DNA of 64,000 nucleotides. Origin: Gemmatimonadota bacterium (GTDB taxonomy: Bacteria; Latescibacterota; UBA2968; UBA8231). The position numbers and the translations under genes were made by a program. The stretch is from assembly GCA_018672475.1 (NCBI GenBank), contig JABHFS010000120.1, positions 83,664-147,663 of the forward strand, read 5' to 3'. Shown here in pieces: positions 19,376-29,510 of this stretch (position 1 is the first letter of the stretch; every line of letters starts with the position of its first letter). Below the pieces are notes generated by a model. It was not told where the DNA came from and did not search any database. It saw only the letters and a program-made list of their open reading frames with translations.

Positions 19376-19422
19376 AATACGCACTTCTGACGCTTTAACC
19401 ACCCCCAGGCAGCGGAGAGTTC

Positions 19423-20223
19423 ATGAACCCACAGCAACAGCGAAGATTTTTCGAGGAGCGGGGTTATCTCATCGTACCCGACCTGCTCGACGACGATGAA
19501 ATTGCCGCCAGCCGGGCCGAGATCAAACGTCTCCACCAACTCGCCACCGACTTGCACACCCGCGAGGATCCATTGCGTGGCCATTTTCAGCGCGAACCTT
19601 TCGCCCACAACCACAATCGCGGCGATTTGCCCATCTTGAGAAAAATTGAGAATACGCGAAACTTCTCAGATTTTTTTGCCCGGCTTTCTGCGCATCCGAA
19701 CTTGGTCTCGACCATACAAAATCTGCTCGGGAACGACCTACTGCTCTTTCGTAGCACCCTTATGCTCAAACCCGCCTTACACGGTTCCGCCCATGCGCTA
19801 CACCAGGATTCCGCCTATTGGCCCATGGAACCACCGGCCCTGGCCACCGCCAGCATCGCCCTTGACGACGCCACATCGCAAAATGGCTGCATCAAGGTCA
19901 TTCCCCGCAGCCACCACTGGGGCCTGCAGCAATGGGGCCATATCGCACAAGCCCAGGACGCGCCATTGAGCGATCGCGAAGACCTCGACTTATCCGGCCA
20001 GATCGATGTGGAACTCAAGGCCGGATCGGCTGTGCTCTTCCACAGCCTAATGGTGCACGGATCAGGGCCGAATCAGACCGAACACTCCCGCAATACCGCC
20101 CTCTACGCCTATTTCTCGCCGCACGTGCGCTACGTGCCCGGCAAGGGTGCACCCCGTGAAAAATCCTTTCCGGTAATCGCCGGTTTAAATGATGCCACAG
20201 AGCACACCTTGGTCGCCTCTTGA
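19423..20223 (+). CDS. Phytanoyl-CoA dioxygenase (PhyH) family protein
   Basis: FFEERGYLIVPDLLDDDEI; HALHQDSAYW; HSLMVHGSGPNQTEHSR (Fe/2OG oxygenase pattern). Confidence 0.88.
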   Translation: MNPQQQRRFFEERGYLIVPDLLDDDEIAASRAEIKRLHQLATDLHTREDPLRGHFQREPFAHNHNRGDLPILRKIENTRNFSDFFARLSAHPNLVSTIQNLLGNDLLLFRSTLMLKPALHGSAHALHQDSAYWPMEPPALATASIALDDATSQNGCIKVIPRSHHWGLQQWGHIAQAQDAPLSDREDLDLSGQIDVELKAGSAVLFHSLMVHGSGPNQTEHSRNTALYAYFSPHVRYVPGKGAPREKSFPVIAGLNDATEHTLVAS

Positions 20224-22415
20224 AAAAAGTTCTATTGCTGGCGAGCCTGCTGCTATCAACTCCGGGGCGAAGTCAAGAATACCAGGATCTACCCACCGAT
20301 CTTGCCAGCCATTACGGCGTCCTCGGGTTGCGGCCGGCAAGCATCAGCCCCGACAGCCTCGCTGTCGAGCGCGTCATGCTCTACAGCGAGGCCCACCGCG
20401 CGGGGATACAAAAGGGCGATCGGATTATCGCCATTCCCCCCTATCGCATTCGCAACTCCGATGAATTGAGTCGCTGCATCCAGAGCTATGCCCCCGGCGA
20501 TACGCTCTCAATGGTGCTACGTCGCGACGGCCAAACCCTGGAGCTTTCGTGCAGCGTATCCGACATTAAGCACCTCTACTACCTGATGAATGAACAAGGG
20601 ATCGCTAAACCCATCACAGCTCCCTTGCACATCGCCGGGACCAAAGTGCCCCGCCACGAGAAAGCCGCCCGCGATCTTATCCGCCAACAAGATGCCATCG
20701 CAGGATTTTCAGCGTTGCAAAAAGCATGGGCATTTGATGCGGGACGCTACGGCAGCGACACCCGACTTCAGACCGTTAATATGGTCCTGCACGACCCGCT
20801 AACCGCCGGCCGCACGGCCAGTGCCCTGAGTAAATCGGTGACCGCCGACATGTCGCTGGTCGGGCATCTGCACATCGCCGCACAGTATTTGGATCTCGCG
20901 CTAGCAGCCCCACTCCAGGTATGGGATGACCAAGAGAATTCAGCACCGCACCTGATCCTCGCGTCGCTATTGGCAGCCAAGCAAATGACCGATAGCGCCT
21001 TTGCCAAGCTTACCGATAGCGAGCGCGCCGAGCTTGCCAATGCCATACCCGGGCTACTCAAACGTTTCGGCGAAACCTTCCAGTTGGACTCGGGCGATAG
21101 CACTGAAACCGTCGGCCATATTAACACCCTGCGCCTGGCAAAGAAAGTAGATCTCAATTCCCTGTTTCTCGGCGCCTTGCACTTAGCTCAACTCGCAGAC
21201 GGCGACGCACTCAAAACCATCCGCAGGAAATCGCAACAACTCGACCCCGCCCTAATCGATAGCTTACCTCCCGGTACCCAGGGCAAATTCCTCTACGCCA
21301 AATCCACGCCATTAGGCTGGATACTAGTCGGCGATCGAGGACCCAATTTATACACTGGCCATACCGCGGCGATAATCGACCTCGGTGGCGACGACATCTA
21401 TTTTCATAGCGATCCAGCACCTGCCAATATCGCGATCATTATCGACTACGAGGGCGACGACCGCTATATCGGCGGGCCTATTGCCGCGGGCATCCGCGGC
21501 ATCGGCATGCTGGTCGACCTAAAGGGTAATGATCTGTATAAGGGCGACGATTTGGCGTTGGGCACCGCTTTCTGCGGCATCGGCATGTTATGGGACAGTG
21601 AGGGCGACGACAACTACATAAATGCCCAGGTCGGTCAGGGCGCGGCCTTCTTCGGCGCGGGCTTACTGATCGACAGGAGCGGCAACGACCTTTATTCAGC
21701 GGATCTTTTTGCCCAGGGTTTTGGCGGCATGCGCGGCTTTGGCCTATTGCACGACTTAGCCGGCGACGACCACTATCTAGTCGATCGCGCAGTCCCCTCA
21801 TCCTACGGCACCCCCAATACCTATGCCGGCTGGGCCCAGGGCATCGGCTGCGGCTTTAGGGGATACGGGGCGGGCGGGATTGGCCTACTCTTGGATGGCG
21901 ATGGCGACGACGACTACCAAGGTGGAGACTTTGCCCAGGGCGTGGGTTATTTCTTTGGCATGGGCGTGCTGGCAGACCTACGGGGTGATGACCAATATCG
22001 AGGCAGTCGCTATGCGCAGGGGGCCGCGGCCCACCAGGCCGTCGGTGCATTGATCGAAACCGGGGGTAACGATCGCTATGAAACAAAAATAGCGGCATCC
22101 CAGGGTGCTGGCTGGGATGCCGCTATTGGCTATCTGGCCGATCTGTCAGGCAACGACCACTACGTGGCGTTGCACTTGAGCCAAGGGGCGGCGGCGATGA
22201 ACGGCCTCGGTTTACTCTTCGATGGCAATGGCCGAGACCGCTACGAGACGCAAACCGGCCAAGGTCAAGGCAGTTCGGCAACCTATTGGGGCGGGCGCAA
22301 CGCGCCCAATCTGGGCTTGCTGATTGATCTTGGCGGTGACAAAGACACCTACAGTATCAGAAAGAACCAGGCCGACGCCCACGATGCGGGAATCGGCCTT
22401 TTCAGTGATCGCTAA
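20220..22415 (+). CDS. Secreted PDZ-domain protein with ~12 GDDxY-type repeats (TTG start overlapping phyH stop)
   Basis: Signal peptide MKKVLLLASLLLSTPGRSQ; PDZ-like HRAGIQKGDRIIAI; C-terminal repeats of form GxGxLxDxxG[DN]DxY...QG. Confidence 0.85.
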   Translation: MKKVLLLASLLLSTPGRSQEYQDLPTDLASHYGVLGLRPASISPDSLAVERVMLYSEAHRAGIQKGDRIIAIPPYRIRNSDELSRCIQSYAPGDTLSMVLRRDGQTLELSCSVSDIKHLYYLMNEQGIAKPITAPLHIAGTKVPRHEKAARDLIRQQDAIAGFSALQKAWAFDAGRYGSDTRLQTVNMVLHDPLTAGRTASALSKSVTADMSLVGHLHIAAQYLDLALAAPLQVWDDQENSAPHLILASLLAAKQMTDSAFAKLTDSERAELANAIPGLLKRFGETFQLDSGDSTETVGHINTLRLAKKVDLNSLFLGALHLAQLADGDALKTIRRKSQQLDPALIDSLPPGTQGKFLYAKSTPLGWILVGDRGPNLYTGHTAAIIDLGGDDIYFHSDPAPANIAIIIDYEGDDRYIGGPIAAGIRGIGMLVDLKGNDLYKGDDLALGTAFCGIGMLWDSEGDDNYINAQVGQGAAFFGAGLLIDRSGNDLYSADLFAQGFGGMRGFGLLHDLAGDDHYLVDRAVPSSYGTPNTYAGWAQGIGCGFRGYGAGGIGLLLDGDGDDDYQGGDFAQGVGYFFGMGVLADLRGDDQYRGSRYAQGAAAHQAVGALIETGGNDRYETKIAASQGAGWDAAIGYLADLSGNDHYVALHLSQGAAAMNGLGLLFDGNGRDRYETQTGQGQGSSATYWGGRNAPNLGLLIDLGGDKDTYSIRKNQADAHDAGIGLFSDR

Positions 22416-22419
22416 AAAA

Positions 22420-22941
22420 TTAGATTGGCCTGAGGATCAGCGACATCTCACGACCCTCCATCTTCGGCTCTTGATCGACAACGGAGACATCTGTGAGCTT
22501 CTCGGCTAAACCACGCAAAAGCTCGCGCCCCCGCTCTTGGTAGGCCATCTGCCGTCCGCGAAAACGCACGCTGACTTTGACGCGATTGCCCTTTTCGATA
22601 AACTCGCGAATATGGGCCATCCGGTATTCGAGATCGTGCTCAGAGATATTGGCCCCGGCGATGCGGATGCCCTTCATCTGCACGTTGTGCTGTTTCTTGC
22701 GCGCTTCTTTAGCCTTTTTTTCCTGGTCGTAACGATATTTTCCGTAGTCGATAATACGGCAAACCGGGGGGCGCGCTTCGGCCGCGACCTCAACCAAATC
22801 GAGTTCAGCTTCTTCGGCCATGGACAAGGCCTGTGCTGTTTCGACGACACCGACTTGTTCTCCGTCGGGGCCAATTAGGCGCACCTGGGGCACGCGAATG
22901 TCGCCATTGACCCGGGTGACACTCTTTCTCTTTGTTGCGAT
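22420..22941 (-). CDS. infC: Translation initiation factor IF-3 (predicted ATC start)
   Basis: IATKRKSVTRVNGDIRVPQVRLIGPDGEQVGVVET...; GGAGG 8 nt upstream of ATC at 22941..22939; no closer ATG/GTG/TTG covering the conserved N-terminus. Confidence 0.9.
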   Translation of the reverse strand: MATKRKSVTRVNGDIRVPQVRLIGPDGEQVGVVETAQALSMAEEAELDLVEVAAEARPPVCRIIDYGKYRYDQEKKAKEARKKQHNVQMKGIRIAGANISEHDLEYRMAHIREFIEKGNRVKVSVRFRGRQMAYQERGRELLRGLAEKLTDVSVVDQEPKMEGREMSLILRPI

Positions 22942-22966
22942 AGCTTTAACCTCCGTAGAGCGTGAA

Positions 22967-22989
22967 TAAAAACGCGGGTAGCCCCCGCG
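22967..22989 (-). terminator. Candidate attenuator in infC leader
   Basis: Minus strand CGCGGG-GGCTA-CCCGCG followed by TTTTTATT, just upstream of the infC Shine-Dalgarno. Confidence 0.65.
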
Positions 22990-23195
22990 GGTTATTTAGT
23001 TAATATAAGATCCAACTACATTCTGTCTATCGACTCTATTTCGGATGCACTTTAGCGCGATTCCACAAACAAGGTCGCTTCACTAAATCTTAAACCCCAG
23101 TCCGGATTAAGACAAGGGTTGATTTGCCGCCATCCCTTTGGCATCAACAGCCTTATTGATTATTTTTATCGTCCCTCTACACAAAAAGGAGAACA

Positions 23196-24197
23196 ATGAC
23201 GCGCACATATGACGTTTACGGAGTCGGCCACGCCCTCGTCGATATCCAGTACCGGGTGCAACCCGACTTCCTCGCCACCAACCAAGTCGAAAAAGGCGTA
23301 ATGACCCTCGTCGATGAAGATCGCCAAGCGCACCTCGCCAAAGCCATTACCGACACCCCGGTCGCCTCGGCCTCCGGCGGTTCAGCCGCCAATACCATGA
23401 TCGGCGTCGCCCGTTTCGGCGGGCAGGCCTATTACGCCTGCCTGATCGGCCGCGATACCTGGGGCGACTTTTACCAGCGCGACCTCGAAGCCGCCGGCGT
23501 CGTTGCGAACCCGGCCAACCGCAGCGAGGGCACGACCGGCCAATGCCTGGTATTTATCACTCCAGACGCCGATCGCACACTCAATACCTTTCTCGGCATC
23601 AGCAGCGCCATCGGTCCGGCGCAACTGCAAGAAGATATCATTGCCGACGCCCACTATGTTTATCTCGAAGGGTATCTGTTCAGTTCGGACGATGGTTTCG
23701 CCGCCGCGATGCAAGCGCAGGAAATGGCCCAGCGAAACGATACAAAAGTCTCGCTAACGCTGAGCGACCCCTTCATGGTTAGTACCTTTAAGGAGCGCTT
23801 CGATTCCTTGATGCACAATGGCGTGGACCTGCTTTTCTGCAACGAGGAAGAAGCGATCGCTTGCACCGGGGCAGCCGATCGGGAGGCCGCTGCCAAGACA
23901 TTGGGTTCACAGGTCAATATGGCCTATATAACCTGCGGTCCCGACGGGGCGTTAGTATATGCCGACGGCCAGCGCCATATGGTCCCCGGCGTACAAGTAG
24001 AAGCCGTGGATACCACGGGAGCCGGCGATCTCTTCGCAGGTGGCGCGCTCTTCGGGCTGACCCACGGCTATACTCCCGTTGATGCGGCTCGCCTCGGCTC
24101 CTACGCCGCAGCGCAGGTTGTCGCCCGCTTCGGCCCTCGCCTTGAAGAATCTCTCGCCAATCAGGTCGACCAGATTTTGGCCCACTTCTCTGCTTAG
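23196..24197 (+). CDS. PfkB-family carbohydrate/nucleoside (adenosine-type) kinase
   Basis: SGGSAANTMIGVARFGG; VDTTGAGDLFAGGALFGL. Confidence 0.92.
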   Translation: MTRTYDVYGVGHALVDIQYRVQPDFLATNQVEKGVMTLVDEDRQAHLAKAITDTPVASASGGSAANTMIGVARFGGQAYYACLIGRDTWGDFYQRDLEAAGVVANPANRSEGTTGQCLVFITPDADRTLNTFLGISSAIGPAQLQEDIIADAHYVYLEGYLFSSDDGFAAAMQAQEMAQRNDTKVSLTLSDPFMVSTFKERFDSLMHNGVDLLFCNEEEAIACTGAADREAAAKTLGSQVNMAYITCGPDGALVYADGQRHMVPGVQVEAVDTTGAGDLFAGGALFGLTHGYTPVDAARLGSYAAAQVVARFGPRLEESLANQVDQILAHFSA

Positions 24198-24210
24198 CAC
24201 GGAGGTTGAT

Positions 24211-25167
24211 GTGAAAATCCTGATCCAGTATCCATTCAGCGACGAGCAGCACGAGCAATTTTGCCAGTTAGCGCGCGAAAACGGCGATCATCAAGTCCTT
24301 ATCGCCGCCGACGAAGCCGCAGCGATCCCCCTGGCAGACGGGGTTGAAGTGATTATGGGGTACTTCCCTCCCGCCGTCTGCGCCGCCGCCACCGACTTGC
24401 GTTGGATTCAGTCGTTTAGCGCCGGTATGGACAAATTCCTCTTCCCCGAGATTATCGAGCGCGACAAAGTCGCCATATCCAATGTCGCCGGACTCTACGC
24501 CCCACAAGGCGGGGAGCACGCCTGGGCGCTGCTGTTGGCCCTGGCGCGCGGCATCGACCAAGCCATTCGCCAAAACGACCAACGCAAATGGGCGGCCGGC
24601 TCCATGGTCGAGCTAACGGGGTTAACCCTTGGCGTCGTCGGCATGGGAGGGTTTGGCCTAGAAATGGTCAAGCGGGCGGCCGGCTACGATATGCAGATCA
24701 TCGCCGTAGACCCCGTGCGCCGGGATCCGCCGCCTGGCGTATCCGAACTGGTGGACAATAGTCAGGAGAATCTACACAGCTTATTACGCCGGTCTGATGT
24801 GGTGATGCTCGCTTGCCCGAAAACAAAGGAGACTTATCACTTGATTGGCAGCGAAGAGTTCGCATTGATGCGGGAAAACGCCTACCTCATCAATGTGACC
24901 CGGGGAGGCATCATCGACGAAGAAGCCCTGTGCCAAGCACTACGCGAAGGGCAAATCGCCGGAGCAGGTCTCGATGTCACTGAGATAGAACCTTTACCGG
25001 CCGATTCCCCACTGTGGGATGCGCGCAATATAATTCTCACTCCGCACAGGGCCGGGGCGTCTCAACATCGGCCACGCAAAGTGTTCGAATTTTTCCTCGC
25101 CCAGTTGGGGCGCTACCTCAAGGGCGAAGCCGTGCTAAATATCGTCAATAAAAGAAAAGGTTATTAG
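24211..25167 (+). CDS. D-2-hydroxyacid dehydrogenase (GTG start)
   Basis: LGVVGMGGFGLEMVKRA, NVTRGGIIDEEALCQALREGQIAGAGLDV, TPHRAG; GGAGG before GTG. Confidence 0.9.
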   Translation: MKILIQYPFSDEQHEQFCQLARENGDHQVLIAADEAAAIPLADGVEVIMGYFPPAVCAAATDLRWIQSFSAGMDKFLFPEIIERDKVAISNVAGLYAPQGGEHAWALLLALARGIDQAIRQNDQRKWAAGSMVELTGLTLGVVGMGGFGLEMVKRAAGYDMQIIAVDPVRRDPPPGVSELVDNSQENLHSLLRRSDVVMLACPKTKETYHLIGSEEFALMRENAYLINVTRGGIIDEEALCQALREGQIAGAGLDVTEIEPLPADSPLWDARNIILTPHRAGASQHRPRKVFEFFLAQLGRYLKGEAVLNIVNKRKGY

Positions 25168-25197
25168 CCGTTCTTTTTACACATTACAAATACCCGC

Positions 25198-25247
25198 GTA
25201 CAAAAAATGCGCCGACTATCGCACGACAGTCGGCGCATTTTTTGTAC
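25198..25247. terminator. Strong bidirectional intrinsic terminator
   Basis: 50-bp inverted repeat gtacaaaaaatgcgccgact...agtcggcgcattttttgtac with 20-bp perfect arms. Confidence 0.9.
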
Positions 25248-25377
25248 GCTGCCTATGAACGAATCGAAGTGCAATAGCTAACTTAGCACTATTCTGTAGA
25301 TCCGCGCCCCGCCGCGATCGTTACCCAACACCCGCATCCAACCACTTCTTCCCAGACACCACTTTGTAAAGCCACCT

Positions 25378-26184
25378 TTAATAACCCAATCGACGCAAAT
25401 AGTCGCGCATGCCTGCGCTGCGCTCGGCCTCGCTTACCGCATCTTCCCCCTCGTATGCGGGTTCCCCCGGACACGCCGTCACCCAACGGGTAAAATTGCG
25501 GTCTTCGAGCGTTTTTAGCACAGCGGTAAAATCGAGACATTCGGCCTCACCGACCGAAACCCACTTCGGATTGTATTGGCCCGGGTCGCGCACCGTGCAA
25601 GAGGCGTAATCCTGCAGATGCACATAATTGAGTTGGTCCCAGAAATCGACCAGCGACTGCACCGGGTCGTAGTCCCACAGTTCGGCGTGCGATACATCAA
25701 TACAGAGCTTGGCCTTGTCCAGCAAACTCATATAGAGCGTCCAATCCGCCGCCGAGTCGACCAATAGATTAGTGTGGATATGATAGCTGAGCTCCAACCC
25801 GTATTGGGCCGCGTATTCGGCCCACTGCTCCGCGCCTTCGGCCGCCCGTTCGATATCAGCCCGCTCCGTCGCCCGCCCTTCGGGTTTGCGCCCACTCATA
25901 AACATAAAGCAGTCGACTCCCATCTCGGCAGCATAGTCCATTCGTCTTTTATTGCGTTCGACATGTTCCCAGTCTCGGTCTTCCGGCGAACCGCTAGCGG
26001 TAAAAACACACAGCGGCATCTCCGCATCCTCGCACACCTGTTTTAGCCGCTTTGGCGGCCCGAGCCAATCCAGCGGCAGACGCCCCTCCCAGCCATCCCA
26101 ACCGGCCTTTTTTAACGCCGGTAAGGCCTTCGATAGATCCGGTTGCCGCCAACGCAGTGTCGCATATCCCATTTTGAGTGCCAT
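25378..26184 (-). CDS. Sugar phosphate isomerase/epimerase (xylose isomerase-like TIM barrel)
   Basis: LSYHIHTNLLVDS, LCIDVSHAELWDYDPV, NYVHLQDY. Confidence 0.82.
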   Translation of the reverse strand: MALKMGYATLRWRQPDLSKALPALKKAGWDGWEGRLPLDWLGPPKRLKQVCEDAEMPLCVFTASGSPEDRDWEHVERNKRRMDYAAEMGVDCFMFMSGRKPEGRATERADIERAAEGAEQWAEYAAQYGLELSYHIHTNLLVDSAADWTLYMSLLDKAKLCIDVSHAELWDYDPVQSLVDFWDQLNYVHLQDYASCTVRDPGQYNPKWVSVGEAECLDFTAVLKTLEDRNFTRWVTACPGEPAYEGEDAVSEAERSAGMRDYLRRLGY

Positions 26185-26287
26185 AGTCTACCTCCTCTTT
26201 CTGGCCTACAACTAAAGCAAAAGCCAATATCACAGGCAAGTTCGGTTGACCGATCTCTATACTGCCGCGATATTTTGCTGTTGGCTT

Positions 26288-28603
26288 ATGTCATCTGCTA
26301 CGGAAAAAAAAACCAGTCTCTCGCGCGGGCAAACCCACCGAGCCCTGAACTCCTTTGTCGCCGCCAGCGGCCTCTGGGGTGCATGGGGACAGGCCTGTGG
26401 GTTGGGCACGGCGGCCTTTACCGGCTTCGCATTGCACCTCGGCGCCGACGACTCCTTTATCGCCCTTTTCACCTCGGCCGCGTATTTCCTGGCGCTGACC
26501 CAGCTCTTAGCACCGTTGTTGAGTGCGCGAATCCGCAACAAGAAACACTTCGTTATCGGCGCTGGTTGCGTCGAAATCGTCTTTCGCGGCCTACCGCTGA
26601 CCATTCCCTTTTTAGTGCCCGAACAATATCGCTTGATAAGCCTGGTCGCGATGGTCTGCCTAAGTTTATTCAGCGGCTACTCCATCTCGCCATTCTACAA
26701 CACCTGGATCGCCAACGCGGTGCCAGAAAACACCCGTGCCCGCTTTGCCAGCCGCCAGACCATCGTCAGCACCGTAGTGGCCATGGTCGCCGGTTTCGCC
26801 ATCGGCCAATTCCTCGATTTGTTCCCCGATGGCAGCAAAGAAGAGGGCTTCGTCTGGGTTTTTGCTGTCGGCTCCTTCTTTGGCCTACTCGGCTATATCA
26901 ACCTCTTCCGCGCCCCGTACCCGAAACAAGAAACCTCCGCTGACAGCCAAGCTCCGGGACTGCGCGATCTATTGCAACCCTTACACGACCCGCACTTCCG
27001 TCGCGCGGCCCTCTTTTACGGGTCTTGGACCTTCAGCCTCGGCCTCGCCGGACCGCTCTATAGCGTTTTCATGCTCGATCGCCTGGCGATCTCCTATACC
27101 GAAATATCGATCTTCAACGCCCTCTTTATGCTGGCCAGTATCGCCGGCTATCGCATCTGGGCCGGACTAATAGACCGCTTCGGTTCTAAACCGGTGCTAC
27201 AAATCTTGATGGTCCCCGCGAGCTTCCTGCCCTTCGTCTGGGCTTTCAACCAACCGGAATCCTATTATCTGGTGCCCGTCGCCCTGGTGCTCAGCGGCAT
27301 TATTTTTTCGGGTATCGGGGTCAGCATCAACCCCCTGCTCTTCGCGCTATTGCCCACAGGTGAAAAACGCACGATCTATCTGGCCACGTGGTCTGTTTCA
27401 GTCAACTTAATGGGCGCCCTCGGCCCACTGATCGGCAGCATATTGGTATTCCAATTGCAAGACCTGCGCTTTAGTTTGCTGGGTATTCCCATGGGCAACC
27501 TACAGGTCCTCTTCGCCTTGAGCGCCTTAACCCGCCTAGTCCCCTTGCTTATTCTGAGAAAGATCAACGACGCCAAGGGCAACACCTCCCGCAGCCTATT
27601 GTCCAGGATGCTGCGCGGCAATGTACTCAGCTATGCTTACAACGCCACGATCTACAGCCTTGCTACCGCCGAATCCACGCGTGCACGCGCCGCCGAGGCC
27701 CTTGGACGCTCCGGTAACCCGCTGGCGATCGAGCAATTGGTACAAGCGCTTACCGACGCTAGTCCAAGAGTCCGCCGCAGCGCCGCCCGAGCCCTCGGCG
27801 AGAGCGGCGCCGAAAGCGCGGCAGAACCCCTTGTCCGCGAGTTGCTCGATGGAGCTTCGGATATCCGCAGCGAAGCGGCAGAGGCACTTGGCCGCCTCGG
27901 GCAACCCACCAGCATAGATCCCTTGGTCGACGCCCTTGACGATGCCGATTCCCAGGTCCGCATCAGCGCTATCCGCGGCCTGGCCAGCATTCGCGGCGAA
28001 GAGGTTCACGAATTGCTGTTCTGGCACTTCGGCAGCGACTTCGACCCACTGACCTTCCCAACGCTGGTCGACGTACTCGGCGAACGGCAGGACCGCCGCA
28101 TCGTTAAACCCGCGTTGCGGCGCCTGGTCGACTTCCCCTCGCCCGCCGTGCGCCTGCAACTACTCAACGGAGTCTGTCGGGCACTGGGCACCGGAGACCA
28201 GTTCTATCGCCTGCTTTCGCGAGACGACAACGACCGGGTCGCGACTATTACTCGTCTACTCAAAAGAGCGACGACCGTATTGGTGTCAGCCCGTTGCATA
28301 GAGCAAGCCCATCACCCCCGCTTAGGAGAACTTTGCAGCCGGTTAGTGTTGGCCTATGAGGAGGATAAGGCGGAAGAAATGGTCGAGACCATGAAGCAAA
28401 TTGTAATCACCGTGCGCGATGGCCTCTCCGGCAGCGGCGAGCAAGCGTATGAAGTGCTCTCGATCTATGTCGTACTGATCGCGATCAACAATTTCATCAA
28501 CAATCCCACTAGAAGTGATTCACCCATCGCACAAGAGATCTTTCTCGTCGTCTGTCTCCAACGCATGGCAGGGCTAATCGGCGAGATCGATAAACGGGCA
28601 TAA
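26288..28603 (+). CDS. MFS transporter fused to C-terminal HEAT-repeat domain
   Basis: ~12 hydrophobic segments (res. 1-430) then HEAT units ARAAEALGRSGNPLAIEQLVQALTD / VRRSAARALGESGAESAAEPLVREL / IRSEAAEALGRLGQPTSIDPLVDALDD. Confidence 0.85.
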   Translation: MSSATEKKTSLSRGQTHRALNSFVAASGLWGAWGQACGLGTAAFTGFALHLGADDSFIALFTSAAYFLALTQLLAPLLSARIRNKKHFVIGAGCVEIVFRGLPLTIPFLVPEQYRLISLVAMVCLSLFSGYSISPFYNTWIANAVPENTRARFASRQTIVSTVVAMVAGFAIGQFLDLFPDGSKEEGFVWVFAVGSFFGLLGYINLFRAPYPKQETSADSQAPGLRDLLQPLHDPHFRRAALFYGSWTFSLGLAGPLYSVFMLDRLAISYTEISIFNALFMLASIAGYRIWAGLIDRFGSKPVLQILMVPASFLPFVWAFNQPESYYLVPVALVLSGIIFSGIGVSINPLLFALLPTGEKRTIYLATWSVSVNLMGALGPLIGSILVFQLQDLRFSLLGIPMGNLQVLFALSALTRLVPLLILRKINDAKGNTSRSLLSRMLRGNVLSYAYNATIYSLATAESTRARAAEALGRSGNPLAIEQLVQALTDASPRVRRSAARALGESGAESAAEPLVRELLDGASDIRSEAAEALGRLGQPTSIDPLVDALDDADSQVRISAIRGLASIRGEEVHELLFWHFGSDFDPLTFPTLVDVLGERQDRRIVKPALRRLVDFPSPAVRLQLLNGVCRALGTGDQFYRLLSRDDNDRVATITRLLKRATTVLVSARCIEQAHHPRLGELCSRLVLAYEEDKAEEMVETMKQIVITVRDGLSGSGEQAYEVLSIYVVLIAINNFINNPTRSDSPIAQEIFLVVCLQRMAGLIGEIDKRA

Positions 28604-28618
28604 GCCGAACGAAATTGG

Positions 28619-29326
28619 TCAGCGGTGCATCCAGCGAATCCGCGCCAGGTCCTTAAAATTCTTGATCGTCCCGGTTACCGGATTAAAACGACTGTCCGGA
28701 TCAAAGGTCCATTTCACCGGAATCTTGTCGATCTTATAACCCTGTTTATTCGCCAGCATCAAGATCTCCACATCGAACATAAAACCATCGACCTTTTGTC
28801 GGGCGAAGAGATCGCGCACCACTTCCACCTGGAAGAATTTAAAACCGCACTGCGTATCACCAAAGCCCTGCAAACCCATCAACATCCGCAACAGAGAGCG
28901 AAAAACCTTAGAGCCCCATTCGCGATACGCCTTGCGTGCGACAACGAATTCGGTAGCCCCCAACGTCCGATCGCCAATCACCCCATCCCGCCCCTTTTCT
29001 AACAAGGGCATCACATCGTCTAACCCGGCGATATCGGTTTTGTAGTCTCCGTCCATAAAGCCGATATACTTGCCTTGGGCTTCTTGGATGCCGTGACGCA
29101 CCGAAAACCCCTTACCGCGATTGCGACCATTTTGCACGCAACGGACCTCGGGATGGTCCTGTGCATATTCCTCAATGCAGGCCACCGTGCGATCGGCACT
29201 GCCGTCGTCGACGGCTAACAACTCATAGGACCAAGACCGCTGTTGGAGAAATTCAAGAGTTTTCCCCAGCGTGGTTAAGATCCTCTTCTCCTCATTATAT
29301 GCGGGTATTACGATGCTCAGATCCAT
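28619..29326 (-). CDS. Glycosyltransferase family 2 (dolichyl-phosphate glucosyltransferase-like)
   Basis: LSIVIPAYNEEKRI, VDDGSADRT, GFMDGDYKTD, DTQCGFKFF. Confidence 0.9.
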   Translation of the reverse strand: MDLSIVIPAYNEEKRILTTLGKTLEFLQQRSWSYELLAVDDGSADRTVACIEEYAQDHPEVRCVQNGRNRGKGFSVRHGIQEAQGKYIGFMDGDYKTDIAGLDDVMPLLEKGRDGVIGDRTLGATEFVVARKAYREWGSKVFRSLLRMLMGLQGFGDTQCGFKFFQVEVVRDLFARQKVDGFMFDVEILMLANKQGYKIDKIPVKWTFDPDSRFNPVTGTIKNFKDLARIRWMHR

Positions 29327-29404
29327 AGTATGATTGCCTCAAGTCCAAATATGTCATAGGCTTGCGACCAGGTCAAACACGATAGCTTACACGACTCGCT
29401 TCGC

Positions 29405-29433
29405 TTGACATCGCAAACCACCACTGCTATACT
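29405..29433 (+). promoter_or_regulatory. Sigma70-type promoter for the HIT gene
   Basis: TTGACA-N17-TATACT. Confidence 0.7.
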
Positions 29434-29510
29434 TCGCCTTGCTAGCCAACTTAAACGGTCACCACCACAATTCCATTCACCTCGCCGAGCTGTTATTCAG
29501 AGACTGATCT

